This document shows, piece after piece, positions 9,708-21,038 of a stretch of 64,000 nt of DNA (position 1 is its first letter; each line of letters begins with the position of its first letter). Origin of the DNA: Prorocentrum cordatum (Eukaryota > Sar > Dinophyceae > Prorocentrales > Prorocentraceae); NCBI GenBank assembly GCA_963575745.1, contig CAUYUJ010005669.1:124001-188000 (forward strand), written 5' to 3'. The translations under genes were made by a program, and so were the position numbers. A model generated the notes under the pieces. It saw only the letters and a list, made by a program, of their open reading frames with translations. It was not told where the DNA came from and made no database searches.

Positions 9708-11809
9708 GTGCCCGGCATTCCCCGACTGCCCAGCAGGCTTCCCCGAGCGACGCGCGCGGCGCTGTCCAAAAGTTCCAGGCGCGCCGAGGTCTCCGTGGCC
9801 CAGAGCGGCGAGGTGGTCGAGCTGCTCGAGATGCGGATCGAGGAGGGCGAGCAGACCAACACGCTCTTCGGCGACCTGGCCGAGCATGCAAGCTGCGCCG
9901 AGATGCTCCAGCGCCGGCTTGCAGGCGGGCGACGGACGCCTAGAGAATGATCAACAATTACGTCCTGGGCAAGTTCGCCGCGCGGTCGAGGGGCGCCAAG
10001 TCGGCCACCCCCGAGAACACCCGCATTTGGGGCAGCCAGGCGAGCATCATGCACCGAGACATTGCCGCCGAGAAAGACAGGGGGAGGGCCGAGATGGCCG
10101 CGGCGGCTTTCTGCGAGACGCTCGCCCAGACGTCCGAGGTGCTCTGCGACCCATCCGGGGGGCACTGCGAGAAAAGCGACGGTGGTTCAGATTTCCCCGA
10201 GTTGCAGGGCCGAGACGTTCGAGGCGGCCTGCGTCGGAGCTCGAGGCGGGGCCCGAGGTCTTGCTAAGGATGGGCCAGGGCTACTCCGACGTCGTCAAGC
10301 GCGCCCTCGGCGAGATCCCCCAAGGCCCCCGAGCTCTCGGCTCGGTCGCGCTTCCCCTGAACAGGCGGCTCGAGCCCGCGACGGCGAGCATCGACGTCGA
10401 GCGCGCCGAGATTTTCAAGGCGACCAACGGCCTGCAAGAGGAAACCAACGAGCACTTCACAAGCGGGCCAGGGGCAGCGGCATCTCGGCGAGCGGGGGCG
10501 ACCGCGAGAACGAGGCGAACGCCGCGGTCAAGCGGCGCTGGCGCGTCCCCGAGGCCACCGTTGCAGCCCGCGAGCTCAGCGAGCGCGACTGCGCGGCCGA
10601 GCGCGCCGCGGTCGACGAGGAGGCCAAGGAAAAGCAGGGCGATGCCGGCGAGCTGCTCGAGCGCCTCGCCCAGAGCAAGTCCCCCGCCCGCGGCAAGATC
10701 GCAGATCGCAGATCGCGGTCGAGCGCGCCAAGCTGGAGGCCGAGAACGCGGCCAGGAGGGATAACGACTACGAGGAAGTAACCAGGACATCCGACGAGGA
10801 GGCCCAGTCAACTACGGCGTCAGACGAGGAGATCGCGCCCTCTTTCTGGGCCTCTCGAGTCGAGGGGCCTTTTCCCCGGGTCGAGCCCGCCCCGCTGGGT
10901 CTGCGACAGTTCCCGTGGGCGGCGCCCGAGCGCCGCGAGCCGCGGAGAAACGAGCTCTCGATCGATCGTCGAGGCTCGATGCCCAGATCGAGGGCCCCGT
11001 GTTCTCGGGCCTGCGCCCTAGGGCCCGGGGATCTTGGGCCGTCGATCCAGGGGTCGAGGATGAGGCCTCGACGATGCGATCCTCGCCCGTCGTCGCCGTC
11101 GCCGGCGCCCCCGAGGCTCTCCGAGGCCGCTCGCAGGCTCTCCGAGGCCTTTCGGAACCTCGTGCCGAGAGCCGCAAGCCTCGAGCTACGCCATGTTTGC
11201 GAATCATTGCGGCCCAAGGGTTCAAATGTGGCCCGCGCGGGGGCCAGGAATCCGACGCTTCGATGTCCCAGCTTGTCGCCGCCAAGAAGGCGGCCCCCCC
11301 GGCGCGGTCACGCCCGGAACGACCAGCGTCGAGATCGAGCGACGGCCGGCCGCGAACATTCGGCCCGCCGAGCGGAACGCCCCCCGGGCCCTCCGACGAG
11401 GTGCTCGACAACGTCGCCGCAAGAGAGGCTCTCGATCAATTCGAGCGCGCGGGCAGCCTCGAGCCGAGCGAGCTCGAGCCAGGCGCGCAGCCCGCGGGCA
11501 GCCCATCACAGGGCAAGGAACTCAAGGAAAACAAATCCAAGGTCAATAGGCTCGAGGACAAGAAGGTCGAACACACGGAGCTCGAAGCTCCAGGGCAGGA
11601 AGCTCGCGCGGAAACGCGCGACGGAGCTCGAGGCCGTCGACAGCAACGGCGACAACGAGGAGGAGGCCGTGTGCCAGCGATATTGCCGCAAAATGCCAGG
11701 GGGACACGTCGGCCCGATTTGCCCACTGCGTTGCGGGGGCCGTTCGGTGGGAATTCCGGAGACCAACCCCAGCGATTCGCAATGGGAAGTGCATCTGCAA
11801 TATCCATAA
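9708..11809 (+). pseudogene. Frame-broken Ala/Glu/Arg-rich coiled-coil coding region
   Basis: Plausible coding segments follow each other in changing frames. The segment 9708-9950 includes ELLEMRIEEGEQTNTLFGDL. The next, 9947-10267, includes MHRDIAAEKDRGRAEMAAAA, and 10264-10480 includes YSDVVKRALGEIPQ. Around 10560-10690 the frame reads AARELSERDCAAERAAVDEE. The stretch 11400-11600 includes LKENKSKVNRLEDKKVEHTE, and the last, to 11809, includes ELEAVDSNGDNEEEAVCQRY. The composition suits long coiled coils. The repeated frame changes mean either a decayed gene or unmodelled introns. I recognise no family. Confidence 0.4.
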
Positions 11810-12740
11810 CGCATACATCACATGTTGTAGTTGTGTTTCCTGTGAGTGTTGCACCGATAAACCAAACAGAGTCTTGAATGTCCTCGAGATGGTGGCGTCG
11901 TTCTCTGCAGCGAGTGGACGCGCCATATCCGACGGCAAAGTACGGAACGGAGGAGGTGGTTTAGTCGAGGAACCGCGCAATGGTAGAGAAACACCACGCA
12001 GGTTGTGAAGAAGTGATCCCGGGTCACGATTGTAGTAGCTGCGCCTTATTCGCAAATGACACGTCCCCGTATGCCTGCACAAGTTCTGAGCTTCCAAACG
12101 GCGCCCCGACTACACGCCACGTTCCGAGCACTTCCAGTTCTTCACCCACACCTTCCACCCCCTCGCAATCTGAGGCTACGGCTTCGCGCGCCCGGCCCAA
12201 TGATCACGGGTATTGTCGTGGCCTTCGGCCAGCGCCGCCGATCCGGGTCGCTCGGATACACATATTACGCGGACACCTCACGCACGCACACGACCAAATG
12301 CACATACGGCAGACACATGATAACTTGCAATTTGTTGTTATGTTGTGAAACCGATGATCTGTGAATCGAGCTTTTTTGATTCACGGATTTTGGCGGGTAA
12401 GGTGTTTATGTTGATAGCAAATCATTGATTCTCGACAGATGAATCATGCAAAATCCTAATGTTTGATGTGCAGAATTACGCAAATTCCTCATTTGTGATT
12501 CTATGAAACATGCAAATCTGAGCAGCTTGGTTAAGAGAAAAGCTGCCTAACTGATATCGCGGCACAGCAAAACCACAAAAACCCAACCCCGCATCGCACA
12601 TGAATCACGACAATTGCAGCACGCGATCCGTGCGATTGGTGCAAACATACAACTGTGCAATGACGGATTCACACGCTCATCACTGCCTATCACATTAAAA
12701 CATCACCGTAACATACTGGGATATGAGGGTTGGCGAGCAG
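11810..12740. other. AT-richer intergenic island with a hairpin
   Basis: The sequence is clearly less GC-rich than its flanks and has no long ORF. GTGAATC/GATTCAC words recur, including a perfect 7-bp inverted repeat with a 10-base loop at 12361-12384. It lies between the coiled-coil remnant and the next gene and could be regulatory, but no known element is recognised. Confidence 0.5.
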
Positions 12741-13548
12741 TGTAGCTGAGGAATGTGGATGAGACGGGGATGGGGGAGGGAGAGAGTGCGATGATGATGG
12801 GGTGCCCCGGGGGAGGACCTAGGAAACGGTGGAAGCACCAGGAGAGGAGAGGCGATGCAGGAGAGGGAGGATGATGATGGCGAGGAGGAACAGGAGGCGG
12901 AGGAGGAGGCATCTGTTTATCTGACACGTGGTGCAAGTGTGGATGTCGTAGTTCTGCAGCTCGCGCCTCCTGATCTCCCACGCGCGGCGCAGCGCGGCCG
13001 TTGGCCCAAACTTTGGCTGGCTTGCCCTTCCACCCTCCTTCCCCTCTCTTTCCCTCCTCCTGCCTCTCCCCCGCCCTCCTCCTACTTCCCCCCCCCTCCC
13101 CCCTCCTCCCACCCCTCCCCTTCCAACTCCCGCCGCCTTCATTTGAACAGCCAGGAAATCTTATTCAACTGGCTGCTCACCCAAGTCGCGGGGTCGTGGC
13201 TGGGTCGCTAGTGCACACTGTGCACAGCGCTATTCCAGTGCGCAATGAAAACAGCACAGGCAACACGAACACTGCGACTGTGCACTGCGCCCCTCTCCCG
13301 CCCCCCCTCTCCAGCCTGTGCCACTCCCCGCGCCGCCTTCCTCCCCTCTCCCGCCTTCCTCCCTGCTACTCCCCCCCTCCCTTTTTCATCCTTCTCCGTC
13401 GCCCGCGCCCGCAATGGCGATGGGTGAGGGCGTCGGTCGTTCTAGGGGGGGGGGGGGGGGCCCGGGGTGGGGCGCCCCTGAACTTCCACCCCTTTGGACG
13501 GCCACTGCCTTTGCTCTTCGCCCTTGCTGCGTGTCGCCAGGGCCAGCC
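12741..13548. other. Low-complexity flank, CTCC/GGAGGA tracts
   Basis: Purine-rich (12760-12910) and pyrimidine-rich (13020-13130, 13290-13390) tracts. No supported exon. Confidence 0.4.
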
Positions 13549-14274
13549 ATGTCTCGCCGCCGCCCGCTGGACCCCCTGGACTGCAGGCGGCTGGAGCTGC
13601 TTGTAACGTCCCAGGCCCGCCGTCTCCAGGATGGCACGCTCGTGCTCGAGCGTGCCGCGGTGGAGGGCATGGTCACCGCTTTCGGGCGCGTGTCGCTCTC
13701 GGCGGCCCGCGGCGCCATGAGGCGCGCGGCAACGATGGCCGTCGCGCCAGCCGTTCCCGGCACCGTCCTGCCTGTGGTATTTGTACCGCTATCGCTGCAT
13801 TGTGTACATGTGGACATCAGTGCGGCCGCGTGGGACCACATTGTTGATCACTGTGTGCCGCCGACGCCGACGCCGACGCCGCCCCCCGCGCCGCTGATGC
13901 CCGCGCCCCCTGCGGCGCTGGATGTGGTGGATGCCGCGCCCGCGGCTGCGGCGCCGGCGGCGCCGCCAAGGCGGCCCTCATCTTTAGCATCATCACCATC
14001 CTCGACCTCCTCACCCAATCCAGATCATCACCATCGTCGTCATCAGCATCATACTCATCATCAACGACATCATCGCCACCACCATCGTCGTCATCACCAG
14101 CATCGTCATCATCATCATCATCGCTATCAGCCCCAATGGCTCCTCGTCATCCTCAGACTCCTACCCCCGCCCTGGGCCCCGTCGCGTCCGTCCCCCCAGC
14201 GTGCCCCCAGCCGCGGCGGCATCAGAGCGGGGCAGTGCGCGGAGAGAGGGGTGGGGGCAGATAACGAGATATAG
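13549..14274 (+). CDS. Candidate first exon of a multi-exon, transposase-like family gene
   Basis: The ATG at 13549 opens MSRRRPLDPLDCRRLELLV and continues with LQDGTLVLERAAVEGMVTAF and a region that looks like ordinary protein to about codon 105. It then becomes Thr-Pro, Ala-Pro and finally His-rich where the DNA is a (CAT)n tract (14014-14134). The real exon therefore probably ends before the repeat, although the frame stays open to 14274. Further exons in the same direction follow to about 21 kb. I infer one gene from their order and from similar organisation I recall in dinoflagellate predicted proteins. Confidence 0.45.
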   Translation: MSRRRPLDPLDCRRLELLVTSQARRLQDGTLVLERAAVEGMVTAFGRVSLSAARGAMRRAATMAVAPAVPGTVLPVVFVPLSLHCVHVDISAAAWDHIVDHCVPPTPTPTPPPAPLMPAPPAALDVVDAAPAAAAPAAPPRRPSSLASSPSSTSSPNPDHHHRRHQHHTHHQRHHRHHHRRHHQHRHHHHHRYQPQWLLVILRLLPPPWAPSRPSPQRAPSRGGIRAGQCAERGVGADNEI

Positions 14275-15000
14275 CGAGTAAACTGAGCCATGCGGGCGGC
14301 TGAGGAGGATGGGGGAGGGCTCGGGGGACGATGGCGAGGACACGGTGGACGCGGGGTACCGATGACGAGATGACGAGGATGTCGGAGGAGTCAGAGGCAC
14401 GGATGAATGATCCTATGAGCCATGAGGGAGGGGGGTGCCGATGATGGGGATGATTCGGGATGATTGCGATCTTGCTGTGGTGTCCAAGGAAGGGGGCGCG
14501 TCGTTCGGCGCGAGGGGGATCGCGGGAGTGATGCGGGGACGAGCGGGCGAGACAGCGAGACGCGGCGTCAATGACCCAGGCCCGCGCCCTGTCAGGCGGC
14601 GGGGTCGTTGCGTGCCGCTCCTCTCCAAGTCGGAGTACGCGGCGATGGATCCCGCGCTGTTGGTCGAGGCCGCCGTGCGCCGTGCGCCGCGCGCCCTGTC
14701 GCCCCCATCCCCGGTCTCTCTCTCCCCCCTTCTGCGGGCAACGATGTGACGAGACGAACGGGGGGGGGTCGGTCGTCATTGCGACGCTGCGAGGTCGGTG
14801 TGGCACTCCGAAGTCGCCGCGAACGCCCCCCTCCTGGACGTCTCGTCGCCTCGTCGCCCGCTGATCGGCACTTCTCGCCCACCGCCATCCGACTCGGGGC
14901 CCCAGCCGCGGCCCTTCCTCTGCCATTCTGCCATTCCCCCGCTCACTCCCAGCCCCCCCCGCCCCCCCCCCACCCAGCGCGATCGGCGCCCCGCCATCAG

Positions 15001-15253
15001 AGGTCGTTGTCGACCGCGACGCCGAAATCCTGGCGTTGCGGCAGCGGGAGAGGTTGCACCGCCAGCAGCTCAACAGACTCGGCGTCGGCGATGCGAACAC
15101 CCTCGCCATCGAGGACGACGACGACCCCAACGCGCTGTTCATAATCGAGAGAACATGTAACGGGAGAGCCCGCAAGACCCAGAATCACTTCACTGAGCGT
15201 GGTCGCCTCGTGATCGGAGTGCGTTGTGCGCTCACTTCGCGGGTAGTGCCAAG
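15001..15253 (+). CDS. Internal exon of the 13.5-21 kb gene
   Basis: A CCATCAG acceptor at 14994-15000 follows poly-C intron sequence. The frame encodes EVVVDRDAEILALRQRERLH, then an acidic IEDDDDPNALFIIERTCNG segment and RGRLVIGVRCALTSRVVPR. It ends at a canonical GTGAGT donor (15254). Confidence 0.6.
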
Positions 15254-15456
15254 GTGAGTCGCCACTAATAGGGCGGGCCTGCCCTCTGCCCCCCTCCCCC
15301 CCCGCCCCGCCCCCGACGATTGCCCGATGATCGACGTTCGATGGCAGATGGGGGAGGAGGGGGGGGGGGGGCGGTGCGATTCGTGGGGCGCACGGCGGAG
15401 GGCAGCCATTTCCTTGAGCACTGACTCGCGAGTCAACTCTCTGCCCACCCCTTCCC

Positions 15457-15817
15457 ATGAATGGAATCATGTCCCTGGTGGCGACGCCCCTTTGGCCTTG
15501 CCTGGCGTCGGTTACCGCCACTGATATGGGCACGTCGGTTCTGGAGGACGTCGCCGCGAGTACTGTGATCCGGTGCGAGCGCAAAGCATCGGGGGCGTGG
15601 GTGTCGGCAGCCCGCGCGTTCCACGCCGACTGCGAGCGCGACATCGCCAGGCCGCTGCGGCCCGGTCCGCCCGCGTCGCCGGGCGTGCAGTTCGCAACGT
15701 TTCACATCGCTGGGCATTTCTGGAGGTCGGATGCGACCAACTCGTCTGTCTGGCAGGGCTGCCAGTTGCAGAATTGTCAGCTGCACAGCCTGTATGTGAC
15801 CGACCCCAAGAACGCAG
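15457..15817 (+). CDS. Internal exon of the 13.5-21 kb gene
   Basis: The open frame encodes SVLEDVAASTVIRCERKASG, then AFHADCERDIARPL, VQFATFHIAGHFWRSDA and CQLQNCQLHSLYVTDPKNAG. It ends at a GTTCGT donor after CAG (15815-15817). The exact 5' splice site is not clear, so the listed start is only the beginning of the open frame. Confidence 0.55.
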
Positions 15818-15866
15818 GTTCGTTTCCGACTTCCTGACCCTCTCCCTTCCTTCCCCCGCCCCTGTA

Positions 15867-16037
15867 TTTTTTTTTTTTAGCTTTATTTTTTTTTTTTTTT
15901 TTTGTTTTTGTGTTTTTTTTTCTTTTTTTTCTTTTGTTCTTTTCTGTTCTTCCTCACACCCTCCTGCGTTTCTTTCTACTCCCTGTGTCCGCCCGCCCCC
16001 CCCCCCCCCCCCCCCCACCCCCCCCCCCCCCCCCCCC
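15867..16037. repeat. Intronic poly-T and poly-C tracts
   Basis: T-rich runs (15867-15950) are followed by an almost pure C run (15990-16037), inside the intron between two exons. Confidence 0.85.
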
Positions 16038-16188
16038 TCCCTCCTCACCCCTCGCCTTCTTCTCCGCCCCCCCATCCCCATCCCATCCCTCATGATTGAT
16101 CCCTTCGCCCCCTCGCCCTCCTCGCCTCCACGGTGTGCGGCCTATCTCGGAGTGCGTCGCCTCCTTCAACGTGTGCACTGATTTGCAG

Positions 16189-16720
16189 CGCGTTGTGGAC
16201 AAGACCGCGATCGGCACCTACAGCTTGAACAAGAAACAACTTAGCTCAGTCGGGTGCCCTTTCTGGGCCACTGGTGGCGACGATATGGACGGCGATCGTG
16301 GTCTTGATCCGTCCACTGCGACCTATGTGAAATGGTGGTGCTACACTTCTGACGGCGGCCCTGATCAGATGCGGTTCAAAGATTTAGTGTTGTTGGACCT
16401 CCTTCATCGTCCCAACGATCTCGGCGTGTCGGCGCCGTGTGTGTGTGTGTGTGTCATTGCGGCGCCCTTACAACCAAGACTGGCATGACGCATTTTGACA
16501 GGCGCATTCGCCAGATAGGTGGCACGTTTTCGTATTATTCGGCCATTGCGAAGATCTCGCACTGTTGGAGAGGTGCATCTGGGAAGGTGGCTCGCGTGTG
16601 GATCGGGTTGCACGGGGCTGAATCCGCCGTTGCACATTGCTCCAAGATGATGCCCAAGGCGATCGCCGGACGTTGGCTGAGCATATCGTCGGTGGAGTCC
16701 CGGATCAGGCGCGCCCATCA
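16189..16720 (+). pseudogene. Transposase-like exon split by a (GT)9 tract
   Basis: After an ATTTGCAG acceptor (to 16188) the frame encodes RVVDKTAIGTYSLNKKQLSS, then VKWWCYTSDGGPDQMRFKDL and VLLDLLHRPNDLGVSAPC. A (GT)9 run at 16437-16454 follows. After it the sensible frame is shifted: CHCGALTTKTGMTHFDRRIR, GGTFSYYSAIAKISHCWRGA and KMMPKAIAGRWLSISSVESR. The layout TSDxGxDQ, then a short helix, then a CxxH-like motif and a hydrophobic stretch recalls the hAT transposase / RNase-H-fold region. That assignment is tentative. The dinucleotide tract has probably expanded or contracted inside the exon and broken it. Confidence 0.5.
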
Positions 16721-17497
16721 TAATCCTTCCTCGCCTCCTCGCCCATCCATCCATCACCTTTTGCCCCCCCCTCCCCCTCGCCGTCCTTCTTGCATCTCTC
16801 TGCGCGCCCGTGGCGACGGGAAACGGAAAACATGCCCCCCCCCACTCATTTGTCCCGAGGTGCATGGGTGCCCTCTCCCCCGCCCCCCTCCTTTTTTCGG
16901 AGCGGGCCCCCCTTTCCACGTGGTGAGGGGCCCGCCAGGGCCGCCAGAGCGGGGTCGTCGTCGTGACAGGTCATGGGCATGGGGCCAGCGACGGGAGCGA
17001 GCAGCCCCTGCCGCACCCCCGTCGAGGCCACGCCGCCGCCAGGCCCACACCGCTCAGGGCCGCGCCGCCACCAGCGCGCCTCTGCCCGGATGGGCATTGG
17101 CGCCGCTGGTGGCATTCGGCATTCGGCCCTGCAGCACTCGGACCTGGTGCGCATCGGCTTCGGCGGCACAGGGCCAGGGTTGCTACTCGCCGGCAGGACG
17201 CGGCGGCCAGGGTTGCTACTCGCCAGCAGAACGACGCGACGACGACAACGGCGACGACGGCGGCGGCGGCGGGCGCATGGCGCGACGACGACGACGGCGA
17301 CGACGGCGGCGACGACGACGACGACGAACGACTCGTGACGACGACATGCCATCCAGGACGAGGAGGACGAACGAGGTAGAATAGCTGGGGATAGGTAGCT
17401 ATAGCTAAGAATAGCCCTAATAATAGCAAGCAAAAGAACACCCCCCATTTGCTCTGTCGCCTCGGGCGCGAGAGAGAGATGATACCTCCCCCTTCCA
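16721..17497. other. Probable intron; CGA/ACG-rich tract
   Basis: A pyrimidine-rich start is followed by a CGACGACGACGGCG-type trinucleotide tract (17220-17345). Open frames here are compositional. Confidence 0.4.
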
Positions 17498-17625
17498 TCG
17501 GCGCGCCAGCGGGGCCGCGTCCTGCTGGAGCGTGGACGATGGGCAGGGGCAGTTCTCGCCGGGGGCGATCGCTGATGCCCCGCTCAGCGGCGGTCAGCTT
17601 ACCGACGCCATGGATTTTGCTGGCG
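17498..17625 (+). CDS. Candidate internal exon
   Basis: The frame encodes DDGQGQFSPGAIADAPLSGG followed by QLTDAMDFAG, then enters a poly-T intron. A GC donor (TG then GCGTTG near 17622) or a nearby GT would fit. The start is uncertain. Confidence 0.35.
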
Positions 17626-17853
17626 TTGTTATTTTCTTTTTTAGTTTGGTCAGTTTTTACTTTCCTTTTATTTTCTGTTTTTTATGTATACTTATTCTTT
17701 TTTGGTTTGTGCTTGTTCTTTTCTTTTCTAATGTATTTTTTTTGTGTTTAATTGTTTTTTATTTTGATTGTCTGTTTTTCTCTTTTTTTTTTTTTTGTTG
17801 CTTTCTTGTTCATTGTCTTTTTTTTTTGTTTTCTTGTTTTTTGTGTTTGTCAG

Positions 17854-18290
17854 ATCAGGAAGCCGCTGCCATTTCCGATCGTCGTTTGTTGCCGCTGGAC
17901 GGCCACGGCGCGGAGGGCGCGGCCGCCGACGCGCCCGACGCGGAGCTCCGACTTGAGGAGATCGCCCAGTATCGTGAGAAAACCGGCAGGTGGAAGCGAG
18001 ATGCACGTCAAGTTTTGCACGATCCTTTATTTTGGTACGGACTCATGATCATGGAGGCCGTGCACGGCCCTGGGAACCATCTCCAGCTGTTCATGCAGAA
18101 GAAGTACTCGGACGACAGCATCAACAGGCACGGCGGGCATTTGGCCCGGTTGGTTGAGTTCAAATGTGATGAAATTGCAGATGAGTATGCCGCGCTGGTG
18201 TTCGATTTCCCCTGGCGGGACTGGCATGCCAAACTGACTGGTGATACGCGTCTTACCGGCAACAGCAACGACCTTCTGCTGCTCACGTTG
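17854..18290 (+). CDS. Internal exon of the 13.5-21 kb gene
   Basis: It follows a T-rich intron (17630-17850) ending TTTGTCAG. It encodes QEAAAISDRRLLPLDGHG, then LRLEEIAQYREKTGRWKRDA, DPLFWYGLMIMEAVHGPGNH, RLVEFKCDEIADEYAALVFD and LTGNSNDLLLLTLE. This mixed hydrophobic and charged sequence is clearly protein-like. The 3' boundary is approximate. Confidence 0.6.
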
Positions 18291-18527
18291 GAGGGCCCGC
18301 GTAGAGAACCAAACGCACTAACACACGCACACGCACGACCACAACACACCTCCTCCTTTCAATTATATACTCTCCGCATCCTCCACATCCCCCGCCACCG
18401 CCTCCACCTCCACCGCCGCCTGCTGCCCCGCCCTCATCTTGCTTTCACTCGGCCCGTCCGCCCCCCCCCCCCCCCCATTATTCATTGTCGCCTCACCTCC
18501 TCCACTCTTCGCCCCAGGGCCTGAGCT

Positions 18528-18657
18528 AGCACCGCTCCCCCCGCCCCCCCCCCTCGTCGCGTCGACGGCGGCCGGGCATCGGGCGCAGGAGTTCCTGCAC
18601 CACGCCGGCTCCTTCTACCGCCGCGTCTCGTCGCAGCTGCAGACGCGCGCCTCCCGC
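18528..18657 (+). CDS. Short candidate exon
   Basis: The frame encodes AAGHRAQEFLHHAGSFYRRV followed by SSQLQTRASRQG between proline-rich low-complexity flanks. It is weakly supported and could be part of the same gene. Confidence 0.3.
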
Positions 18658-18863
18658 CAGGGAAGGGGGGGGGAGGCGGGGGCAGCGAGTGACGAGCGAT
18701 AGCGACGAGGCCCGAGGGCGCGGAGGCGCGGGTGGGTCAGGAGGTCGAGTGGCGGAGTGGAGTGGATGAGAAGGGGGGGAGCGACGGAGGGAATGGGGGC
18801 GGTTTTGTTGTGTGGTTGTGTGGGGGCGATGGGAGATGGGAATGGACGGACCGCATGGGGGAC

Positions 18864-18883
18864 GGGGGGGGGGGGGGGGGGGT

Positions 18884-18921
<38 letters not shown>

Positions 18922-18922
18922 C
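18864..18922. repeat. Poly-G tract
   Basis: More than 50 almost uninterrupted G residues, with potential for G-quadruplexes and for assembly error. Confidence 0.9.
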
Positions 18923-19119
18923 GGGTGGCGGCGAACGCCAAAGGTACCGGTTCATAGCTACGTGCTGGCTCGCCATCTCGCCGCCCCACGTGCGAGTTTT
19001 GCGAGCGCTTTTCGTCAAGGTCCCGTCCACGGTTCACGCCGCATCGGCCCGCCTTGCCATCTCGGCTCGCCTGGGCCTCGGCCCCGACCCCCCCCCCCCG
19101 TATGGATCCATGTGGGTGG

Positions 19120-19123
19120 CAAT

Positions 19124-19157
<34 letters not shown>

Positions 19158-19164
19158 CCATCAC

Positions 19165-19199
<35 letters not shown>

Positions 19200-19218
19200 A
19201 CAACATCATCATCATCGT
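19120..19218. repeat. (CAT)n/(ATC)n microsatellite
   Basis: A long run of CAT units with CAC interruptions. Similar runs lie at 14014-14134 and 24494-24600. Confidence 0.9.
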
Positions 19219-19854
19219 CGTCGTCGTCGTCGCCCTCATGATGCTCACCCTCACGGTGGCAATTGGATGATGGATGATGGCGGCCCCATGGAAAGGGGCC
19301 GGCGGGGGGGGGCGGCGGGTGCGGCCGCGCGGATTGCCTTGGCTGGTGCGCTTAGAGTGGGTCGGGTGCGCAGATCGCGCGCGAGCCATGCCAACCACCC
19401 CCCCCCCCCCGCCCTGCCCCACGGCGCCGCGTCCGCACTTGTCTCGTTTTTAATTGCCGCTTCACACCAACTCCCACTTAAGCAAGTGAACCTCCGCCGA
19501 TCGGATAGACTGCGGTGGCCGAAGACACGCGTTCCGTTGATTGATGTATGCTGTATTTTGTGCGTGGTCGGACGTGCAGAGGCGCAGGGCGGACGTGTGC
19601 GGGCGGGTCGCAGGCGGTCCGCGGGGGGATGGCCGCGGGCGGGTCGCGCGCGGGTCGCGATGCGAGGGGGGGGGGGGGGGTCGCATGTCGGGTCGCGAGA
19701 TATGTAGCTGGCGAGGGGCGCGCGCCAACCCAATCCAGCACGGCGCCTGTGAGGCGTACTCCGATTCCTTCGCCCACCCCCCTCGACGCTGCCCCCCTCT
19801 CCCGGCCCCAATCAGATTCGGGCCCCCGCCCCAGCCCCGCCCCCCACCCCTCAG

Positions 19855-21038
19855 GTGTTGCGCAATACTTGCGGGCGAACGGCGATCGGGAGGATCCGAC
19901 CACTGCGAAGGTGGCGAGGGCATACGCAGTCGATATTGCACACGCTGCCGATACGGGTCTGTGCAGTCAGGGCCTTTGGACACTAATCCACATATTCAGG
20001 GTATACACGTTTGCTGACATTCAGGAATGCGAGGGGGTCAATTCCATCACGAAAGTAATAACCGAGCGGTGTCCGAACATTGATCTTCCTCTTTTAAGCA
20101 GTCGTGTGCAGATGAAGAAGGCTCTTGGCCTCGGAGCCCGCGGAGTGAGCCATAAATGGTCGGCGGTGCGGCCCCGTGCGAGGGCGGTGGTGAATGTGTG
20201 TCTTGAGAGTTCAGAGACCGCTAACAAGATCGCATTTGATCATGAACGCTGAGCGCCTCCTGCGCTGGTGAGGCCTTTGCATGCTGGCATGACCAAGCCT
20301 CAAATCGATCTGGCGCTGGGTGCTCCTATTCGGGCCGTGCCGCTGCGGACTTTGCTTCTGGTTCGGCATTATCGGCGCCAACTCCATAGGGTGTTTCCTA
20401 CGATTGACTGTTCGACGTGTTTTTCAGTGGTGGATGGTGATGTGGTCGACGGGCGCGCGCAGTGTCCGACCAATTCTTTGGTTTATCTGCCAATTGAGAA
20501 GAATCGCTGTGAGACAACTCTAGCAGTTGCCATTGTCACGGCAGTCGGTGCCGATGGCGTCCGGTATTTCAGGTTCCAAGACCCTCTCGTGTTTGCGTTG
20601 TCGACAGCTGTTCTTTCTGAAGAGCTTCATGAGCGTGCTCTTTTGGTTGGCACTGCCCATATCATTAAGCACATCGTCCAGTGGCTGTGGAGCGACTCCG
20701 ATGACGATGGACCGATCGGCAAGCTAGCGTTGGGTCAGTCCGAGATCGTCATCACGTCGAACCGTGACGACCGAGCCCCTCGTGCCCCTCGCGACGCCGG
20801 CGACGGAGGAGACGGAGGAGACGGAGGAGCCGGAGACGGAGGAGAGGGCGATGATGGAGGTGGCGGCGCCGCCGGTGGCGATCGACCCGCTGGATTCTAC
20901 TCCGACGACGACGAGGGCGAGATGCTGCGGGACCTGGAGCGCCAGTTCCGCGACGAGGACGGCGACGAGGCCTCGCCCCACCAGCTTTGTTGCTGGCTGC
21001 CACGCGGGGCCCCCCGGGCCCCTACCCCCCTACGATAG
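19855..21038 (+). pseudogene. C-terminal exon(s) of the 13.5-21 kb gene, interrupted by TGA
   Basis: A CCCCTCAG acceptor ends at 19854. The frame encodes VAQYLRANGDREDPTTAKVA, LWTLIHIFRVYTFADIQECE, GVNSITKVITERCPNIDLPL and SRVQMKKALGLGARGVSHKW, up to DHER. A TGA at 20250-20252 follows, and the same frame resumes with APPALVRPLHAGMTKPQIDL, VDGRAQCPTNSLVYLPIEKN and IVTAVGADGVRYFRFQDP. It ends in an acidic Gly/Asp-rich tail and a stop at 21036. A TGG-to-TGA change is the simplest reading. I recall similar C-terminal segments in predicted dinoflagellate proteins with a transposase-like core. That link is memory, not a search. Confidence 0.5.

Noticed and set aside
2789-20252. TGA recoded as tryptophan in the nuclear code
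   Set aside because: TGA interruptions occur at 2789, 8054 and 20250, but TAA and TAG also interrupt the PPR array. Convincing genes here end at TGA, and frameshifts accompany the stops. Ordinary decay explains them.
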